A stretch of 64,000 bases of DNA from Coleophoma eucalyptorum (taxonomy: Eukaryota; Ascomycota; Leotiomycetes; Helotiales; Dermateaceae). This document shows positions 12,070 through 25,122 of the stretch, in pieces; position 1 is the first letter of the stretch, and the number at the start of each line of letters is the position of its first letter. The position numbers and the translations under genes are program-made. The DNA lies in assembly GCA_026120035.1 (NCBI GenBank), contig JALRME010000024.1, forward strand, positions 310,001-374,000, written 5' to 3'. The notes below the pieces were generated by a model. That model was not told the DNA's origin. It ran no database searches and saw nothing but the letters and a program-made list of their open reading frames with translations.

Positions 12070-12898
12070 ATGAAGTCCTTCACTGTCGCCGCCACTATGG
12101 CCACCTTGGCTGCCATGGCGAACGCACAATACACTTCGTGAGTATACCCTTTTGAAGGGCCCATCCTTTCTTCATATGGCGTACTGACGCGTCCCTAGTA
12201 ACGCCAATGGTACTTTCACCTGTGCCAAGGCCAACGCATCGTACTGTGCTGGTGGAAGTATGGGAACCAACATCATTATCCGATGCGATGGTTTTGTTGG
12301 CCACCCAGGAAACTGCAATGACAACATGGACGGTAATCCTCCCGTCGGATTGACCTATTCTCCATGCTACGAGACCTCGCCAACCTCCGGTGATGGCACT
12401 TGCACCAAGAACTGCGTCATCTATGGCACCGTTGAAGGCGGGTTGACGAGTGTTCCAGGTTGCGTCCCAACCTACACTGCGACCACCAGCACCGCTTCTG
12501 CCACACCATCCCCGTTCAGCAATGCCACTTCATCCCTCTCAGGCAATGCCACTTCAAGCTCTGGACCAGTCATTACCGACATGCCAAGTGCTCCTCTCAG
12601 CACCCTTGTGACCATTCCACTTGTTACAGCTTCCGGAGGTGCTAGTGTTGCCTCGAGCAATTGGACTGTTCCTTATCCAACTGGTTCTAGCTCTAGTTCA
12701 AGTTCAGGCTCAGGCTCTGGTTCAGACTCTAGCTCAGATTCTGGATCTGGTTCCCAGGGATCAGCAACTGCTACTCCGGTTGGTCCTACCGCGTCACCCA
12801 CCACAGGAACCAGCCCAACGTTCAAGGGCGCTGCGGCTGCGAACAACGCTGGGGGGGCTTTCCTCTTTGTCGGAGTACTGGCCGCTTATTTCCTTTAA
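12070..12898 (+). CDS. GPI-type cysteine-rich secreted protein
   Basis: Two exons, 12070-12137 and 12199-12898, with a 61-nt intron (GTGAGT to CCTAG), give 255 residues. A signal peptide occupies residues 1-19 (hydrophobic core ending ANA, then QYTS). A compact N-terminal domain has regularly spaced cysteines (TFTCAKANASYCAGG, then IIRCDGF, GNCNDN, YSPCYET, GTCTKNC, VPGC). A Ser/Thr/Gly-rich linker follows with several N-glycosylation sequons and an SGSGSDSSSDSG-type run. The C-terminus is a hydrophobic tail, AGGAFLFVGVLAAYFL, fitting GPI anchoring to the plasma membrane or wall. The cysteine-domain pattern recurs in uncharacterised ascomycete surface proteins. Molecular function is unknown. 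Confidence 0.88.
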
Positions 12899-13754
12899 GC
12901 TTTTCGAAAAAAAAAAAAACTGGGTATCGATTTTTGATTTCGTATCAGCAAGCAATGGCGTAATATGGAGATATAGACATGGAATGGTGGCAGCATCTTC
13001 TCCCTTTTTCACAGCAAAGACATCCAACAAAATTGGGTTTTTTTTCCTCTTGCTAATTCTCGTTATCTTTCCACACCTTCTTCCTAATTTCCAAGCAACA
13101 AGCTTGAGCTGAAGAAGAGTTGGATTATAAAAGTTTCTTACATACGAGTATGGATATGATGATATGGAATGGACGGATGGCCAGCATTTTATGGTGTTTA
13201 TGGATGATGATGCAGCGACAAACTTCCGTTGACAGACAAAATGGGAGCAATAATGGCGGCTATGCTAAGCTGCAACTTTAGAAGGCTACACTGGGCTGTA
13301 CTGAACTTTCAGTGCGTACTAGAAATCATAAAATCTTTAGAGACATTGAGAGGTAGCGAGAGATAGATTTAATCATGATAACACTTGTTCTCTTTTACTC
13401 TAAACTTCTTTTGGGCCATTTGTGACTTGGCTTCGCTTGCTTTACCAACAGCCATAAGAACACGATCATAGGGCGATATTCTTATGACCATTGAAGCCTT
13501 ACAGGCAGGACAAATTTTCCGTTTGCCCCAAATTTTGCTTCAATGCCTCATTTAGTGTTCAACTGCCAAAAACTTCAACGGTACTTTAGACAAATACGTG
13601 AGCCGTTAATGCCTTTTTCCTGCCTTTCAAACTCCACAAACTCCAAATCAAGCAAGGGTGCTAGAAGAGAGTGTTCATAATTTCGTAAATTCAATATCTG
13701 TTTCTCTTCGGTCTAGAGTGAGATTGAGGTAGACGGAGTAAAGAGTTACCGGGA
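12899..13754. other. convergent intergenic region
   Basis: This holds the 3' flanks of the secreted-protein gene (+) and the peroxin gene (-). It contains short A and T runs but no supported gene. Confidence 0.5.
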
Positions 13755-15311
13755 TCAATTCCTGACTTCAGAATTATCATGATATCGCCTCTTGACCATT
13801 CTAACCCATCGTCTCCGTCTCCACTCTCCTCGTCTTCCGACTCCGTCACCACCTTCTTCCCAACTTGGCAGCATCTTCGCTTTTTTCTTGCTGCCGGTCC
13901 CCCTTTCAGGCGTTGCCAGCCCTGAAGAATGGTTCGAATATAGCTCTTCCCCTTCGTACCGGATATCATACACCCACCGTTCCCCTTCCGTCTCGACTTC
14001 GACCCCGGTGATGATCCGCTCTTCTACCCATTCCCGACTCCAGAGATCGAGCGTCCATTTCTTCTCACTCCACTCCCACCCTGCAGGGGGCCGCACGTCT
14101 TCGAAGAACCGCGTCCCCTTCGGTCGGTCACTGCCTATCCTCGATGCGCTCAGCGGATCATATGGCGACGAGGAAAAAAGCCAGGATTCCCACTCTCCAG
14201 CTTCCGTCAACTTCTGAAGCTCGAAAATCTCCACCTCCCTTGTCTCAGCCGCTGAGTCGAGGATGATGTCTTTCGCAACCCAGGAATTGAGCCGTGTTTT
14301 GGCGGGTTCTTCTAAAGGTACGACGTGTGTCGTGTGTGTTTCGAGCATTTGTTCCTGCAGTGCTGGGTGTCCGAGGCAGGTTATCGTCCAGCCGATAATG
14401 AGGAAGATCAGGCGCCATGGCATTAGGTGCGAGGCAATGAACATGAATGTAGCCGTCACAAACGTTGCGAGGAAGACGGTGGAAGAGAGCGGTTCGTCGC
14501 TGAAATTCGTCGGTGGCGTAATCAGCTCGATGACTTTATCGTGCGCCCGCGAGAAATCTTCCATGCTGTTCTGTAAGTCCCGCATGTTGCGGAAGAAGTC
14601 TTTCGATAGCTCTTTTACGGGCTTGACCGTCGGTGCTGGCGCGATTGGGGGGCCCGCGGTCGAGTAGGAGAAGGTTTCTGAGGACAGCGTGAGGGGTGGC
14701 GCGGGGTGTCTGGCGATGAATGAGGGGATCAGAATGGCGAGCAGGAGAACGGCCAAAGGTAGGACAGCGAGTATATATGGGTCCAGGCACACGAATGTAT
14801 ATATGGCCAAAAATGAAAGAGTGTGAGATGTCCTAGACCAGCTCAGCAGGCGGACTACTTTGGCCTGGAAGACGAAGACTACGCCGATTCTAGAATTGAA
14901 CCGCCGGAAGTTATTTGACATAGTCGTGATGTTAAATGGTGGTCGCTGTACGAAATTCGGTGCAGCGGTAGCGGAAGGATCTTTCTCCTTACTTTGGTCC
15001 TCGATGGGAATAACTTGCTGCAGCAGTCTATCCATGTTAGCCAATGTGGCAGCTGAGAGTATACTTCCAGCTTACTTCTCCAGTAAACGGTCCTGCATGC
15101 TCGGCCCAGCCTCTGGTGCTTTCCCTGAAAAGCTGCCCCCCAGAGCTGCCCTCAATCGTGCCCTCTTCCCCTCCTTCGCCTTATGTCCACTGTCACTGCG
15201 CAGAGGCGCATCGTCGTTGGCGCGAGAATCGGAAGCGGAGGAGGTATCAACCTCCATGACTGGACCTGAGTCATCTCTATTAACAAAGGCGTCGGCCGTG
15301 AACTCGTCCAT
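13755..15311 (-). CDS. dysferlin-domain peroxin (Pex23/Pex30 type)
   Basis: Two exons, 15311-15076 and 15027-13755, with a 48-nt intron (GTAAGC, branch GCTAAC, acceptor ATAG), give 502 residues. The join reads MQDRLLEKLLQQVIPIEDQ, continuous with the family core. Hydrophobic hairpins at about residues 149-183 and 261-299 fit a reticulon-like membrane domain. The C-terminal region holds dysferlin-type DysF-N/DysF-C motifs, with WESWLFSSSPYDPLS, PAGWEWSEKKWTLD and EWRRRRWVRMVKRR. Family members sit in ER subdomains that contact nascent peroxisomes and control their number. The C-terminus is short after the DysF motif. Confidence 0.9.
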
Positions 15312-16766
15312 CCTGAGATCTACCAGCGATGTTCAGATGAGACGTGTCAGGGAAGCTGGAAGTACGTTCGGCAAGATCAGGCTGTCCGAGACACTTTGAA
15401 GCATGTGCAAGCGCTTAAGGCTAGCCGCTCCGCATCCATTCTCCCGCGCCTCACCCTGCGCGCCCCAGAAAGTTGCTTTGAAGGGTACGGCGAGACAGAA
15501 ACACTGATGCAGCCCTACAAGTCTGCAGTTGGCAGCGATGGTTATCCAGTGGACGAGATGTTTTGTCACTGCACAGGCTCAGTCCTTGGACCAGAGTGTT
15601 TAATGCTTAAGTCACGATAAGCGATGCATGACGTTGGAAAAGCTCCGAACTTGGGACGCAGCCTCGGTCGAGGAAACAATTGAGAGGCATGGCCCAGATC
15701 TCAACCAAGACCACCAAGCCCGGAGAGGAAAAAGTACCAATAGCTGAAATGAGGATGGGCAAAACTCTACCGTCGCTAGGCAGTAGGAACACCAATATAG
15801 AAGATTGAAGAATCTGTACACGAGCCCCTTTTTTCAGATCAGATGGAACAGGTCGAGCTAAGGAGAATCCTGATGGGGCAGATCAGTCAACTCTAGTTAG
15901 GTTATGTTTGGTCTGCATGCGGCGGGCACTCCGTCAGGGGAACTGCAGCTCTGCCGTGGCATTGGATGGATACGGCACTTGTAGCTAGAAGCGGTGGGCA
16001 CACAGAGAGACAAAGAGGTGGTGGGTGGGTGGCATGCAAGTTGAAGAGGAAAAGGAAAGGCAATGCTTAGTTGTGGATTTAAGGGGGCCAAGAAAAAAAA
16101 TAAAGAAAGATTAGGAAGAAGAATTAAAAAAACAAAAGGAGGCTCGTAAAGCCACGCGAGGATTGGCAGTGAGTGAGTCCGTGAGCCCTTTGCGACCGAC
16201 AGACTCTTTTGCATGCATTATTGCATGAGATTTCGAGATAGAGCTCTCGCGTGTGTGTGGATATATGCTGTCTGTTATAATCTTCCTGTCAGGCATTTTG
16301 ACAGCGGATCGCACTGTTATTGGCTGCTCAGCACTGTCTCTTGAGCAACGGCACCCTCTCGCTAAGCCAAATGGTGGATCTAAGACTAGGACTCTCGACG
16401 CCGACTTCATCAAACCTAAAGAGGAGCTCAATTTCGCTGAGAAAAGGATACAACTTGCAGATATATACATTCCACTTGTGGAGATCCTCACCGTCGCGCC
16501 GTGCACGCCCTTTCTCTGCGTAGTCCTCAACCACCGACCGCTGTCGAGGGATAGAGCTCTTCCCCCGAGCTGCCCTTCACTGATTCCGTACGGCTCTCGA
16601 ACACGGTCACCCTTTGCCCTCACGCTCCCCAGCATACGCAGCTGTTCTGGAGATGTCATAGCCCGACGAACATCTCAGCCCTGAACAGGACTGAGTTAGC
16701 ACAGGGTACATCCCCCTTCACAATTGTCGCTGGGAACGCCGGGCAGTGGCCAGGGCAGATTCATCC
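15312..16766. promoter_or_regulatory. divergent intergenic region, peroxin and kinase
   Basis: This 1.45 kb between two divergent starts should contain both promoters and the kinase leader. Open frames of 140-180 codons on both strands at 16111-16684 overlap each other and show no domain, so I treat them as chance. An A-rich stretch lies at 16091-16138. Confidence 0.45.
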
Positions 16767-19700
16767 ATGATTCGAGATCAGAAAGCCCCTCTTGGCCCCA
16801 GACAGAATAATTCAGACTACGATTCGTGAGCTGCCATTGTCTCTGCAGTACCCTGTGTAGAATCCCCACTGATCTTTTCGCTTGCTAGAGACGAGAATCA
16901 CGACCTCATCACAAGAACGCATGTAGCAGCTGCTCGAGAACCTGTCCTTAGTGCCTCGTCGCGCAACAACCACTCCCTCTTCTCCTTTGGGGGACATACC
17001 GAGCCAGACGAGCCCTCCGCACCTGCTGCGCCATTCGAATTCCTCCCCTCCGTCAGCTTTGACGACCTTCAAAGCAGTCTTGTGAGCGCGTCCAATGATT
17101 TCAAGCTGATCGACTTTTCAGATTCTGCAGTTGGCGCGAGCAATATGGCGGCCGCAAGGACGAATGGAGGGAGGCTGGATCCTGCAAAAACCGATGGCCA
17201 GGCAGCTCCCAGGACCCGTATTGTTTCTGGTCCTCGTCCCCCTCCAGGACCTGCAAGAACTACCTCGGTAGCGCGAAGGCAAAGTCTGTCGACGCGCCAG
17301 GTCAGTGGCACTTCAACGACATCGGGCTCGATGGATCCCCCCAGTGCGCCATTGGCTATGCGGACACGACGACAGAGCCAGTATCCTCCAATTTCTGGAA
17401 CCGGCCCAGGAAAAGGTACAAGAAAATCTATTGGGCCTGGAGGATTGAATATGGATCAGTCCAGCGGACCACCATCAAGGAGACGGCCAAGCCTGGTATC
17501 GAACATATCCGACCAGGGCCACACTGATGGGACCACCACGGGCCGTATAAACATATCTGCAGGTGGACATCGCCACGAGGGGGGTGCTACGGCGACAACT
17601 GCTTCTCGAGCTGCGAAAACCAAATCTCTCCAACCACCCTCCAGACAAGGCCAAGCAAACCTGTCTGTAGTTACACCAGAGCATAACAGGTCCTCTTCCT
17701 ATGCTGGGAAGTCCCCCGGGAAAAGCGGCGGAAGAACGGGGACGCCATCATCAGCAAAAAGGATGTCAATGATGCCGGGCATGCCCCCCTCAGCTTCTCA
17801 TGCATCTGGACTTGGTGCCAGGACGATCAGTCCAACGGATGCTCGAAGGGCGAAGCGTATGTCTATTCTACAAAATGCGCCACCTATGCCACATACACCT
17901 CCAACACCGCAGCCTGACGCGTCCATGACCCGAAACTCCTCACATTCTCCTTCGATGCTGCCAAGAAAGGCACCAACCCCATCTTCCTCCCGGGCCACTC
18001 CCGATATTGCTAATCGCAAATCTTACAGCTCTGGTCTATCAATCGCTTCCACTTCAAGCTATAATACTGCCCGAACCTCGACTGGCTCTCTGCAACCCCG
18101 CATTCCTATAGCACCCTCTACATCAAGATTGCCAACTCCAAAACCAAGAAACGTTCATAGTTCTGCTGGTAACGATGATGAGGAGGAGGAGGTTCCACCG
18201 GTTCCAGCTATTCCAAAAGCATATGAATCCCCTAAAGATTCACCAGGAGAGGCAACCTTCAAGCGGAAGCCGAGTACGGCTTTTGACACAAGTAGTATCA
18301 ACAGCGTCTCGACCAACAGCCTGTCGGGCAAGGCCTCAATTCGAGAGGTGACAAAGAGTGATGTGGAACCCAATAAGATCCGAAAAGTTGTTCCAAAAAG
18401 TTCAAATGCAGACTTTGATCACACGAATCTTACCGCCCCTGTAAATGTTAAGAAGAAGAGTTTACAGCCGCTACGACTCCCACCTCTGAATCTTCTCCCT
18501 TTGAGCACCCCAACGACAGCAAAAATTGCGGCTTTACAGCAACCTGCGGCGTCCGATGGGACTGTCACCCCACCAGCGCGTCGTACTAACACAAAGACTC
18601 CTACCACTCCACTGACTGCGTCTAAAACGTCCTTCTTTTCAAAAGGACGGTCAGATGATAAGGCTACCCAAAAATCACGAGCTATGCGAAGTAGTAGCTC
18701 GACACATCATTTGCGTTCTGGGTCGTCGTCAGTGCTGGATACCAGCAGTTCAGATTCTTCAAAGCCTGTTGCAATTCCTCAGCATCATTCACGCAGTACA
18801 GCCTCTCCTTATATATCTTCCTCTCTACCAAGGTCCACCGATGAGCATTCCTTTGCTCCGCGGTCGCAAACGAGTGGGGACTTCTCTACGACAGACTTTG
18901 CTCACGATCAGCGACATTCTAAGCTTACTGGTCCACGTGCTCAGAAGCTTGTCAAAGCTGCGAAGAGCGAGACCCCAACCCAGGTTTCAAGCCCAGATGA
19001 ACCAACAACGCCATCTTCGACTTCTTCATCTTTACGACGCAAGCTGAGTCTTGGGTGGAAGCGTAGCACCTCTAAGAGTAATATTAATATTTCTCACGCA
19101 GCAACCGAGAGGGAAAGCGAATATGCACCTCAGCCCCCACGGCATGATCATATGCCGCCACCGAGACTACCCGCCTCTGCTACACTGAACAATCTTAGCA
19201 ATCCGACATCAGTACCCAGCCCCAGCCCGTCTACTAAATCGATCAATTATCTAGATTCGAAGCGAAGGAAGAGCTCTGCTTCCAGTCTCAACATACTTAG
19301 TGGCCATGATCGCACCCGAAGTGATAGTTGGGGTCTGAATAGGAGCCCAAAGAAGGAGCCAACGGCTACTACGTTGGATAAGCCTTCCTCAACTAGTAAG
19401 ACAGCATCATCAGTCATGCACAAGATGCTCACTTCAAAAGCTTCAACCAACGCTATGCGATCTCATGAACATGCAAGGTCCCAGGATCCTTGGACTGCCG
19501 ACCTTGACAGAGATGACATGACAGCAGAAGAGGAAATGAGGAAGCTTGGTATGAAAAGGAAGGAGACCGAACATGCAGCTAGGCAATTGGATTCGCTCCG
19601 GAAGCGAGCCACACCCAAAGAAAGAGTCACCGCTGCTCAGGCGATACAAGCTGCCAATCTCAATATTTATGAGCGTGGTGAAATCGTCGACTACAAAGAG

Positions 19701-21177
19701 GTATACTTCTGTGGAACACAGAATGCAGCCAAACATGTGGGCGAACTATCGTCCGAAAACGCAAACTTTGGATATGATGATGATCGAGGAGATTACAGCA
19801 TTGTTCCTGGAGACCATCTCTCTTACCGATACGAGATTATTGATGTGCTCGGCAAAGGTAGTTTTGGACAGGTGGTGAGGTGTATTGATCATAAGACCGG
19901 CGGATTAGTCGCCATCAAGATTATTCGGAACAAGAAGCGATTCCATCAGCAAGCTCTAGTAGAAGTCAACATCCTACAAAAGCTGCGTGAGTGGGTGAGT
20001 TTGTTGAAATATTCTGAACCGTGTGATAATGCTAAATGATACATAGGATCCCAAGAATCGACACAGCATGGTCAATTTTACACAGAGTTTCTATTTCCGT
20101 GGCCATCTTTGCATTTCAACGGAGCTTCTTGATATGAATCTTTACGAGTTTATTAAGTCTAACTCCTTCCGAGGCTTCTCGCTGAAGATCGTCCGACGCT
20201 TTACCAAACAGATGTTAAGCAGTCTTCTCTTACTGAAGCATCACAAAGTTATTCATTGTGATCTGAAGCCAGAGAACATTCTCTTGACTCACCCACTGCA
20301 TTCCGAAATCAAGGTTATCGATTTTGGTTCCAGTTGCTTCGAGAACGAAAAGGTCTACACTTACATACAGTCGCGGTTTTATCGATCCCCAGAAGTCATC
20401 CTTGGGATGACTTATGGTATGCCTATCGACATGTGGAGTCTCGGATGCATTCTAGCAGAGCTTTTCACCGGTGTACCTATTTTCCCAGGAGAAAATGAAC
20501 AGGAGCAGCTTGCCTGTATCATGGAAGTTTTCGGGCCGCCCGAGAAACATTTGATAGAGAAGAGTACTCGCAAGAAGCTCTTCTTTGACTCGCTGGGAAA
20601 GCCACGTCTGACAGTCTCATCTAAAGGAAGGCGCCGGCGCCCATCGTCAAAAACTTTAACGCAGGTCCTGAAGTGTGATGATGAGGCTTTCCTCGATTTC
20701 CTCACCAAATGTCTCCGATGGGACCCAGAAAGACGCATGAAACCCGATGAAGCTGTAAGGCACGAGTTTATAACCGGCCAGAAGTCAGGTATGCCAATAG
20801 CTGCTCGAACATCTGCTAGGAATGATTCCCCAATCAAGCGATTCAACACGACTGCTGCTCCTTCGGCAACCAACAGGCCGCTGCCAGAACCCCCTGCGAC
20901 AAGCTTCAAAAATGGTACTGCAGTACGGACTCGAGACGCAACCGTGGCTAGTCCGAGCAAACCTACGTCCTCGTATCCACCAGTCACTTCTTATGCTGGG
21001 CCGCGGAGAGCATCAACAGTCGGAGTATCATTCACCTCGAGCGGCGGTAAGCGTGTGAGTGCTGGGGCGGCTGTACCTGTTGCAAGCGGTCTTCCTCGTG
21101 TTGCAACCAGAAGCACTAGCGGTCGACAAGACCTTGCATCAGTCGGAGCAACTGTGGCCATGTCCCGGCGACAATGA
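16767..21177 (+). CDS. DYRK-family protein kinase, Pom1-like
   Basis: Three exons, 16767-16825, 16889-19994 and 20047-21177, give 1431 residues. The first exon (MIRDQKAPLGPRQ) joins by a 63-nt intron to an acidic region containing FEFLPSVSFDDLQ. Residues 100-960 are basic, Ser/Pro-rich and disordered. A DYRK homology box (EIVDYKEVYFCGTQNAAKH) precedes the kinase domain at about 999-1294. The domain has the glycine loop GKGSFGQV, VAIKII, HCDLKPEN near 1125, IDFGSS, and the YTY activation-loop motif that DYRKs autophosphorylate. The long N-terminus and short C-terminal tail match fission yeast Pom1, which forms cortical gradients controlling polarity and cell size. Yak1 is the alternative family member and is less likely by architecture. 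Confidence 0.93.
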
Positions 21178-23400
21178 AAAACTAATACTGGGCACGAATA
21201 CGAACATGAAGTGGACGTTGGTTATTACATACTTGGGGCAATTCGGATATGGTAGACGGTTTTCTTTATGATAAGCATTGTATCGGAGCTTGTTTTGCCA
21301 GTTTTTCTCCAACCTTTCTTTTTTCTGTTAAACAACAAAACACATACCCTCTTTGTTCTTATGGCAAGGTCAATGCTAAAGCTTTAGCTTGTTTACATGG
21401 GTAGGCGGTGTTTCTTGCTCCTGGGGACGGACGGGTTTCAAACATATTTTTCAAGGTGGAAGGAGGCGAAAGAGGAGGAGATATAAGGATCCCATTCCTA
21501 GGCAGTTTTGTCCTGATATCCGAATGGCGTTATTTTTACTTCCCTTAGCTTTGCGTTCGAATTCCTGGCTACAAGACATGGAAGTAGGGCTCAGCACGAA
21601 GTGATGTGCTGGTCCGGTAGAGTACTGTGCCTTTTTCTAGTATAATGTATTTAATATGATGGAAGTGATGAAGGATGGCTTTTCTTCTTTTTGTAAGCAG
21701 CATGCGGAGACTTTGTACTTCAGTAGATAGAGCATACGTCTGTTACTCTCTCTGTGCAAGAGAGAGGATAGATGGATGGAAGATAATGAGAGACAATCAA
21801 AACCAAAGGACTTGGGATCGTCCTAAGAGACCTTTTCGAGTATATCTTGTTTCTCAACTCTTTGTCTTTTTAGGACCTTAACGTACTTTGCTTTGAGAGG
21901 CTTGTGTACCACAGAGGATTCAGATCCTCATCATGTGCATGTTTGTGTAGATACTTTTGACTCTGGCGTGTTGTCCTTGGACCGAGGCTCGCCTTTCCTT
22001 AGCTCTTGTGCAAAGCTCATGGTCATATCTGTCAGCGAATAATATGTAACCTTACACTCTGCCACGCAGAGGTGTAACCAGGCATGACCTTAGATTGTTT
22101 GCTAGGGGTAGGTTGAGAATAGGCGAACTACACCGAGGATCAAGGATTATGTGCCTTGTGGGTTGTTAATCCAACATGTCTCCCAATCCCCTTTACGGCG
22201 AGCTTTGTTGAAGGCAAGATCGAAGAAAGGTATGCAGCATAACATTCCATCAAAATTCTGGTTCCCAATTCGTTAAGGCCCTATCGGAGGTTATGAAGGC
22301 GGAAAAGGAGGCAAAGTCATCTAGCAGGCCTTGCGTCTTACCACAGGGTCTCTATTTCACCAGTCAAGTCTTCTTTTGGGTAAAGAAGGCAATCACAGAG
22401 ACATGACCTGTTCCCCTTGGCAGCAATCGGCCCGCTTCAACTGTCCATTAATACCACATGGCTACGGATGGTTTCGTGTGACCACGCCTCGCTTAAGGCT
22501 CTAATGGCACCTCACCTCACTCTCGAACAACACTACCTTTTCTTGAGCAAGCCAAGAACTATAGCAAGACTGAAAAGGATCGTCCTGGAAATTCTGACAT
22601 GTCTCATTGACAGACATGGGGGCCTCGTTACCCCCCTCCCGTTCCCGCTGCTCATGCTCCAGCTCCAGCATCAGCATAAGCGAGCCAGGGTCGTATTCAG
22701 AGAACAATATCAAGCGACTTAGCGTGCTTTTCGGCTCTCTGCATTGGGTCCTCTTTGTATTGTTCGTTACATCCAACCCTCACTACCTCCTCTCCTCTTT
22801 CAATGGGCTGAGCTTGACTCTGGTTTGGCTGATCTGGTCCATCTGCTCTCCTCAGACTCGTCTCTCCTCTCCGCTCTTTCCCTTTTCTCTTTCCTTGCTA
22901 TGTCTTCGTTCGCTGGTTCTCCTGCACCAGTTTGGTTTCCAGCTCTACCTCGTGGCCTGATTCTGTTAATGTGTTCCGGCAACTTCCGCCACAGAATCAT
23001 TGATATTGTTCTTGTTCTGGCCTTAATTATCTGAGCGTCCCGTTTATTGCCTGCTACAGATCCTGCCCTGCACCACGAGACGATGGGTTATGATTGTTCT
23101 TGGTGATATTGTTGCAAGACAGTAATTGTTCTCCAGAACAATTCCCAAAATACCACTTTGCATTGTACTTACTATTTTTTCCAAGACATATTGTTCCAAC
23201 TTCATCTTGAGCATTTGTCTGTCAAGTACTAAAAGCACTTCGACCCTCTCATCGATATCTCCTTCTCCGTCTGCTTCCTGCCACCGACACAGTACAACGT
23301 CTTTCACTTACTTGTCTTCGAGACTTTCTCGAATACACTACTGTTTTCTCGACTTCTTCAAAAACCATCCCCTACCAGATCGCTCAGCCGCTTCTTCAAG
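21178..23400. promoter_or_regulatory. 3' flank of kinase and upstream region of STE2
   Basis: This 2.2 kb has no supported gene. The right part, from about 22600, is strongly pyrimidine-rich with several short upstream open frames, typical of long fungal leaders. Upstream frames could tune translation of the receptor, but that is inference. Confidence 0.45.
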
Positions 23401-24616
23401 ATGTCTGCCTTCGACCCTTCCAACCAGAACCTCACCCTTCTGAAGGCCGATGGTGTGACTCCATTGACTTTCTCAATAGCTGATGTGGACGCCTTCAATT
23501 TCTACAACACAGCAGCTTGCATTAATTTTGGAACTCAATGTGGAGCCTCTATCGTCATGTTCTTGATAGTCCTTGTCTTTGTCAAGGAAGCAAATAAGTG
23601 GAAGACACTGCACATTGTCAATCTCCTCTCACTCTTCTTAAGCTTCCTCCGGTCCTTTCTCTTCGCACTATATTTTGTCAGCCCCTGGGACGAATTTTAT
23701 GCCGCTTTCTCCATGGACTTCAGCGCTCTTCCTCGATCCGCATATGCTACGAGCATTGCTGGAACAGTCATGCCGTTGCTCTTGACAGCTAGCGTCAATA
23801 CCTCTCTTCTTCTCCAAGCCAATAGCGTCTGCCAAACCATGAGAGACTTATATCGGTTTATGACCATTGGTATGTCTATGATTGTTGTTGGACTTGCAAT
23901 TGGATTTCGAGTTGCTCAGACTGTTATCTTCTCTGTCAAGATCATGGATTCCGAGAACGCCTACAACGATGAGTGGATCACAGTTGGCACGCTAACAACA
24001 GAGACCATCTCGATTTGGTTCTTCTCCCTGGTTTTCGTTGGAAAGCTCATTGCAACACTTTATGTTCGTAAAAGACAAGGCTGGAAGCAATACAGTGCCA
24101 TGCAAGTCCTTGCAATTGGAGGTTGCTGCACTATGATCATCCCATGTAAGTTCCTATCTTTTAAGAGGAAAAAATATCAGACTGATTTAATCAGCAATCT
24201 TCGCTATTCTCGAGTATGTCCAAACCAATGCCTTCCCTGAAGCTGGCAGCATCGCTTTGACAATGGTCGCCCTCCTTCTTCCACTCTCCGCGATCTGGGC
24301 AGGTATGCTCACCAATTCGGTACTTCCGTCAATCAACATCCAAAGCACTGCACCTTCATCACACGGCTCTGCTTTCTCTGCACAGCGCAAGGTATTTGGA
24401 AGTGCATCGAGCGACCCCTCCTCCGGTATCGAATTCCAGCACAATGATTTCTGTCATGGTAGTGGTGTTGCTTTACAACCTATCAGTCCTTGCACTCTCA
24501 ATGCTCGGATCGAAAATGCTCAATTCCGTGCGAAGGATAGCACTGAGATTGATTTAGAGGCTATGGGTGTTAGGGTCGATCGTTCATACAGTGTTCACAG
24601 CAGCAATAATATTTGA
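23401..24616 (+). CDS. STE2: alpha-type mating pheromone receptor (class D GPCR)
   Basis: Two exons, 23401-24145 and 24195-24616, with a 49-nt intron (GTAAGT to AATCAG), give 388 residues. Seven hydrophobic segments are visible. The first begins near CINFGTQCGAS and the last is TMVALLLPLSAIWAGML. The LPLSAIWA motif in helix seven is diagnostic of Ste2-type receptors (LPLSSxWA in yeasts). An N-glycosylation site, NLT, lies in the short extracellular N-terminus. The third intracellular loop (RKRQGWKQYSAMQ) is basic, as expected for G-alpha contact. The cytoplasmic tail is Ser-rich and short. The receptor binds the peptide alpha-pheromone and signals through the heterotrimeric G protein to the mating MAP-kinase cascade. 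In filamentous fungi it also guides hyphal chemotropism. Confidence 0.95.
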
Positions 24617-25122
24617 AAATAACCAAGAACCCTAATGGTTACTAACTGAATCATACTGATGGGAGTTGACGTAGTGCTGGGGGGGGTTGTTGACGATTTC
24701 TCTTTACTGCTTTGGATTCCAGGGAAAGCAATGTGAAAACTTTCAGCGATCAGTTTGCAACGTTTTCTTCAATTTACAGGAATCTTCGGTTGACAGAGAT
24801 AAATATCAGTTCCTATGTTTCTACTTTGAGTAGGACAAATAAAAGATTTAGAGGTAGTTGCATTCAAGTGGCTCCTACCTCGTTCACTTACTTAGCTTGG
24901 AATTGAGATAGGAAGGAATTTAGAAATACAAACTTTCTCATTCCACCTCATCCTCTGTTGTGAAGCATGACCAACTTCAATTTGGTTAAAGATATCTGTA
25001 TATTGGCAAAATTGGTGTTTATTTTGAACCCCCCCCCCCCCCTCCAGTTTGCGCCATCAGCACCCTAAGGCGACTTCGATACTCAATAAAATTAGTAGTT
25101 ACGAAATATACCGGCCAGTAAA
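24617..25122. other. intergenic region between STE2 and the disordered-protein gene
   Basis: This 500 bp is AT-rich with no supported gene. A run of 14 C residues at 25029-25042 lies 80 nt before the next start codon. Confidence 0.5.
25029..25042. repeat. 14-nt poly-C tract
   Basis: An uninterrupted C homopolymer sits in AT-rich DNA close upstream of a start codon. It is a likely length-variable tract. Confidence 0.9.

Noticed and set aside
16111..16684. Overlapping frames of 143 and 182 codons on opposite strands upstream of the kinase
   Set aside because: They are mirror frames in leader DNA with no domain, and the kinase first exon starts just downstream.
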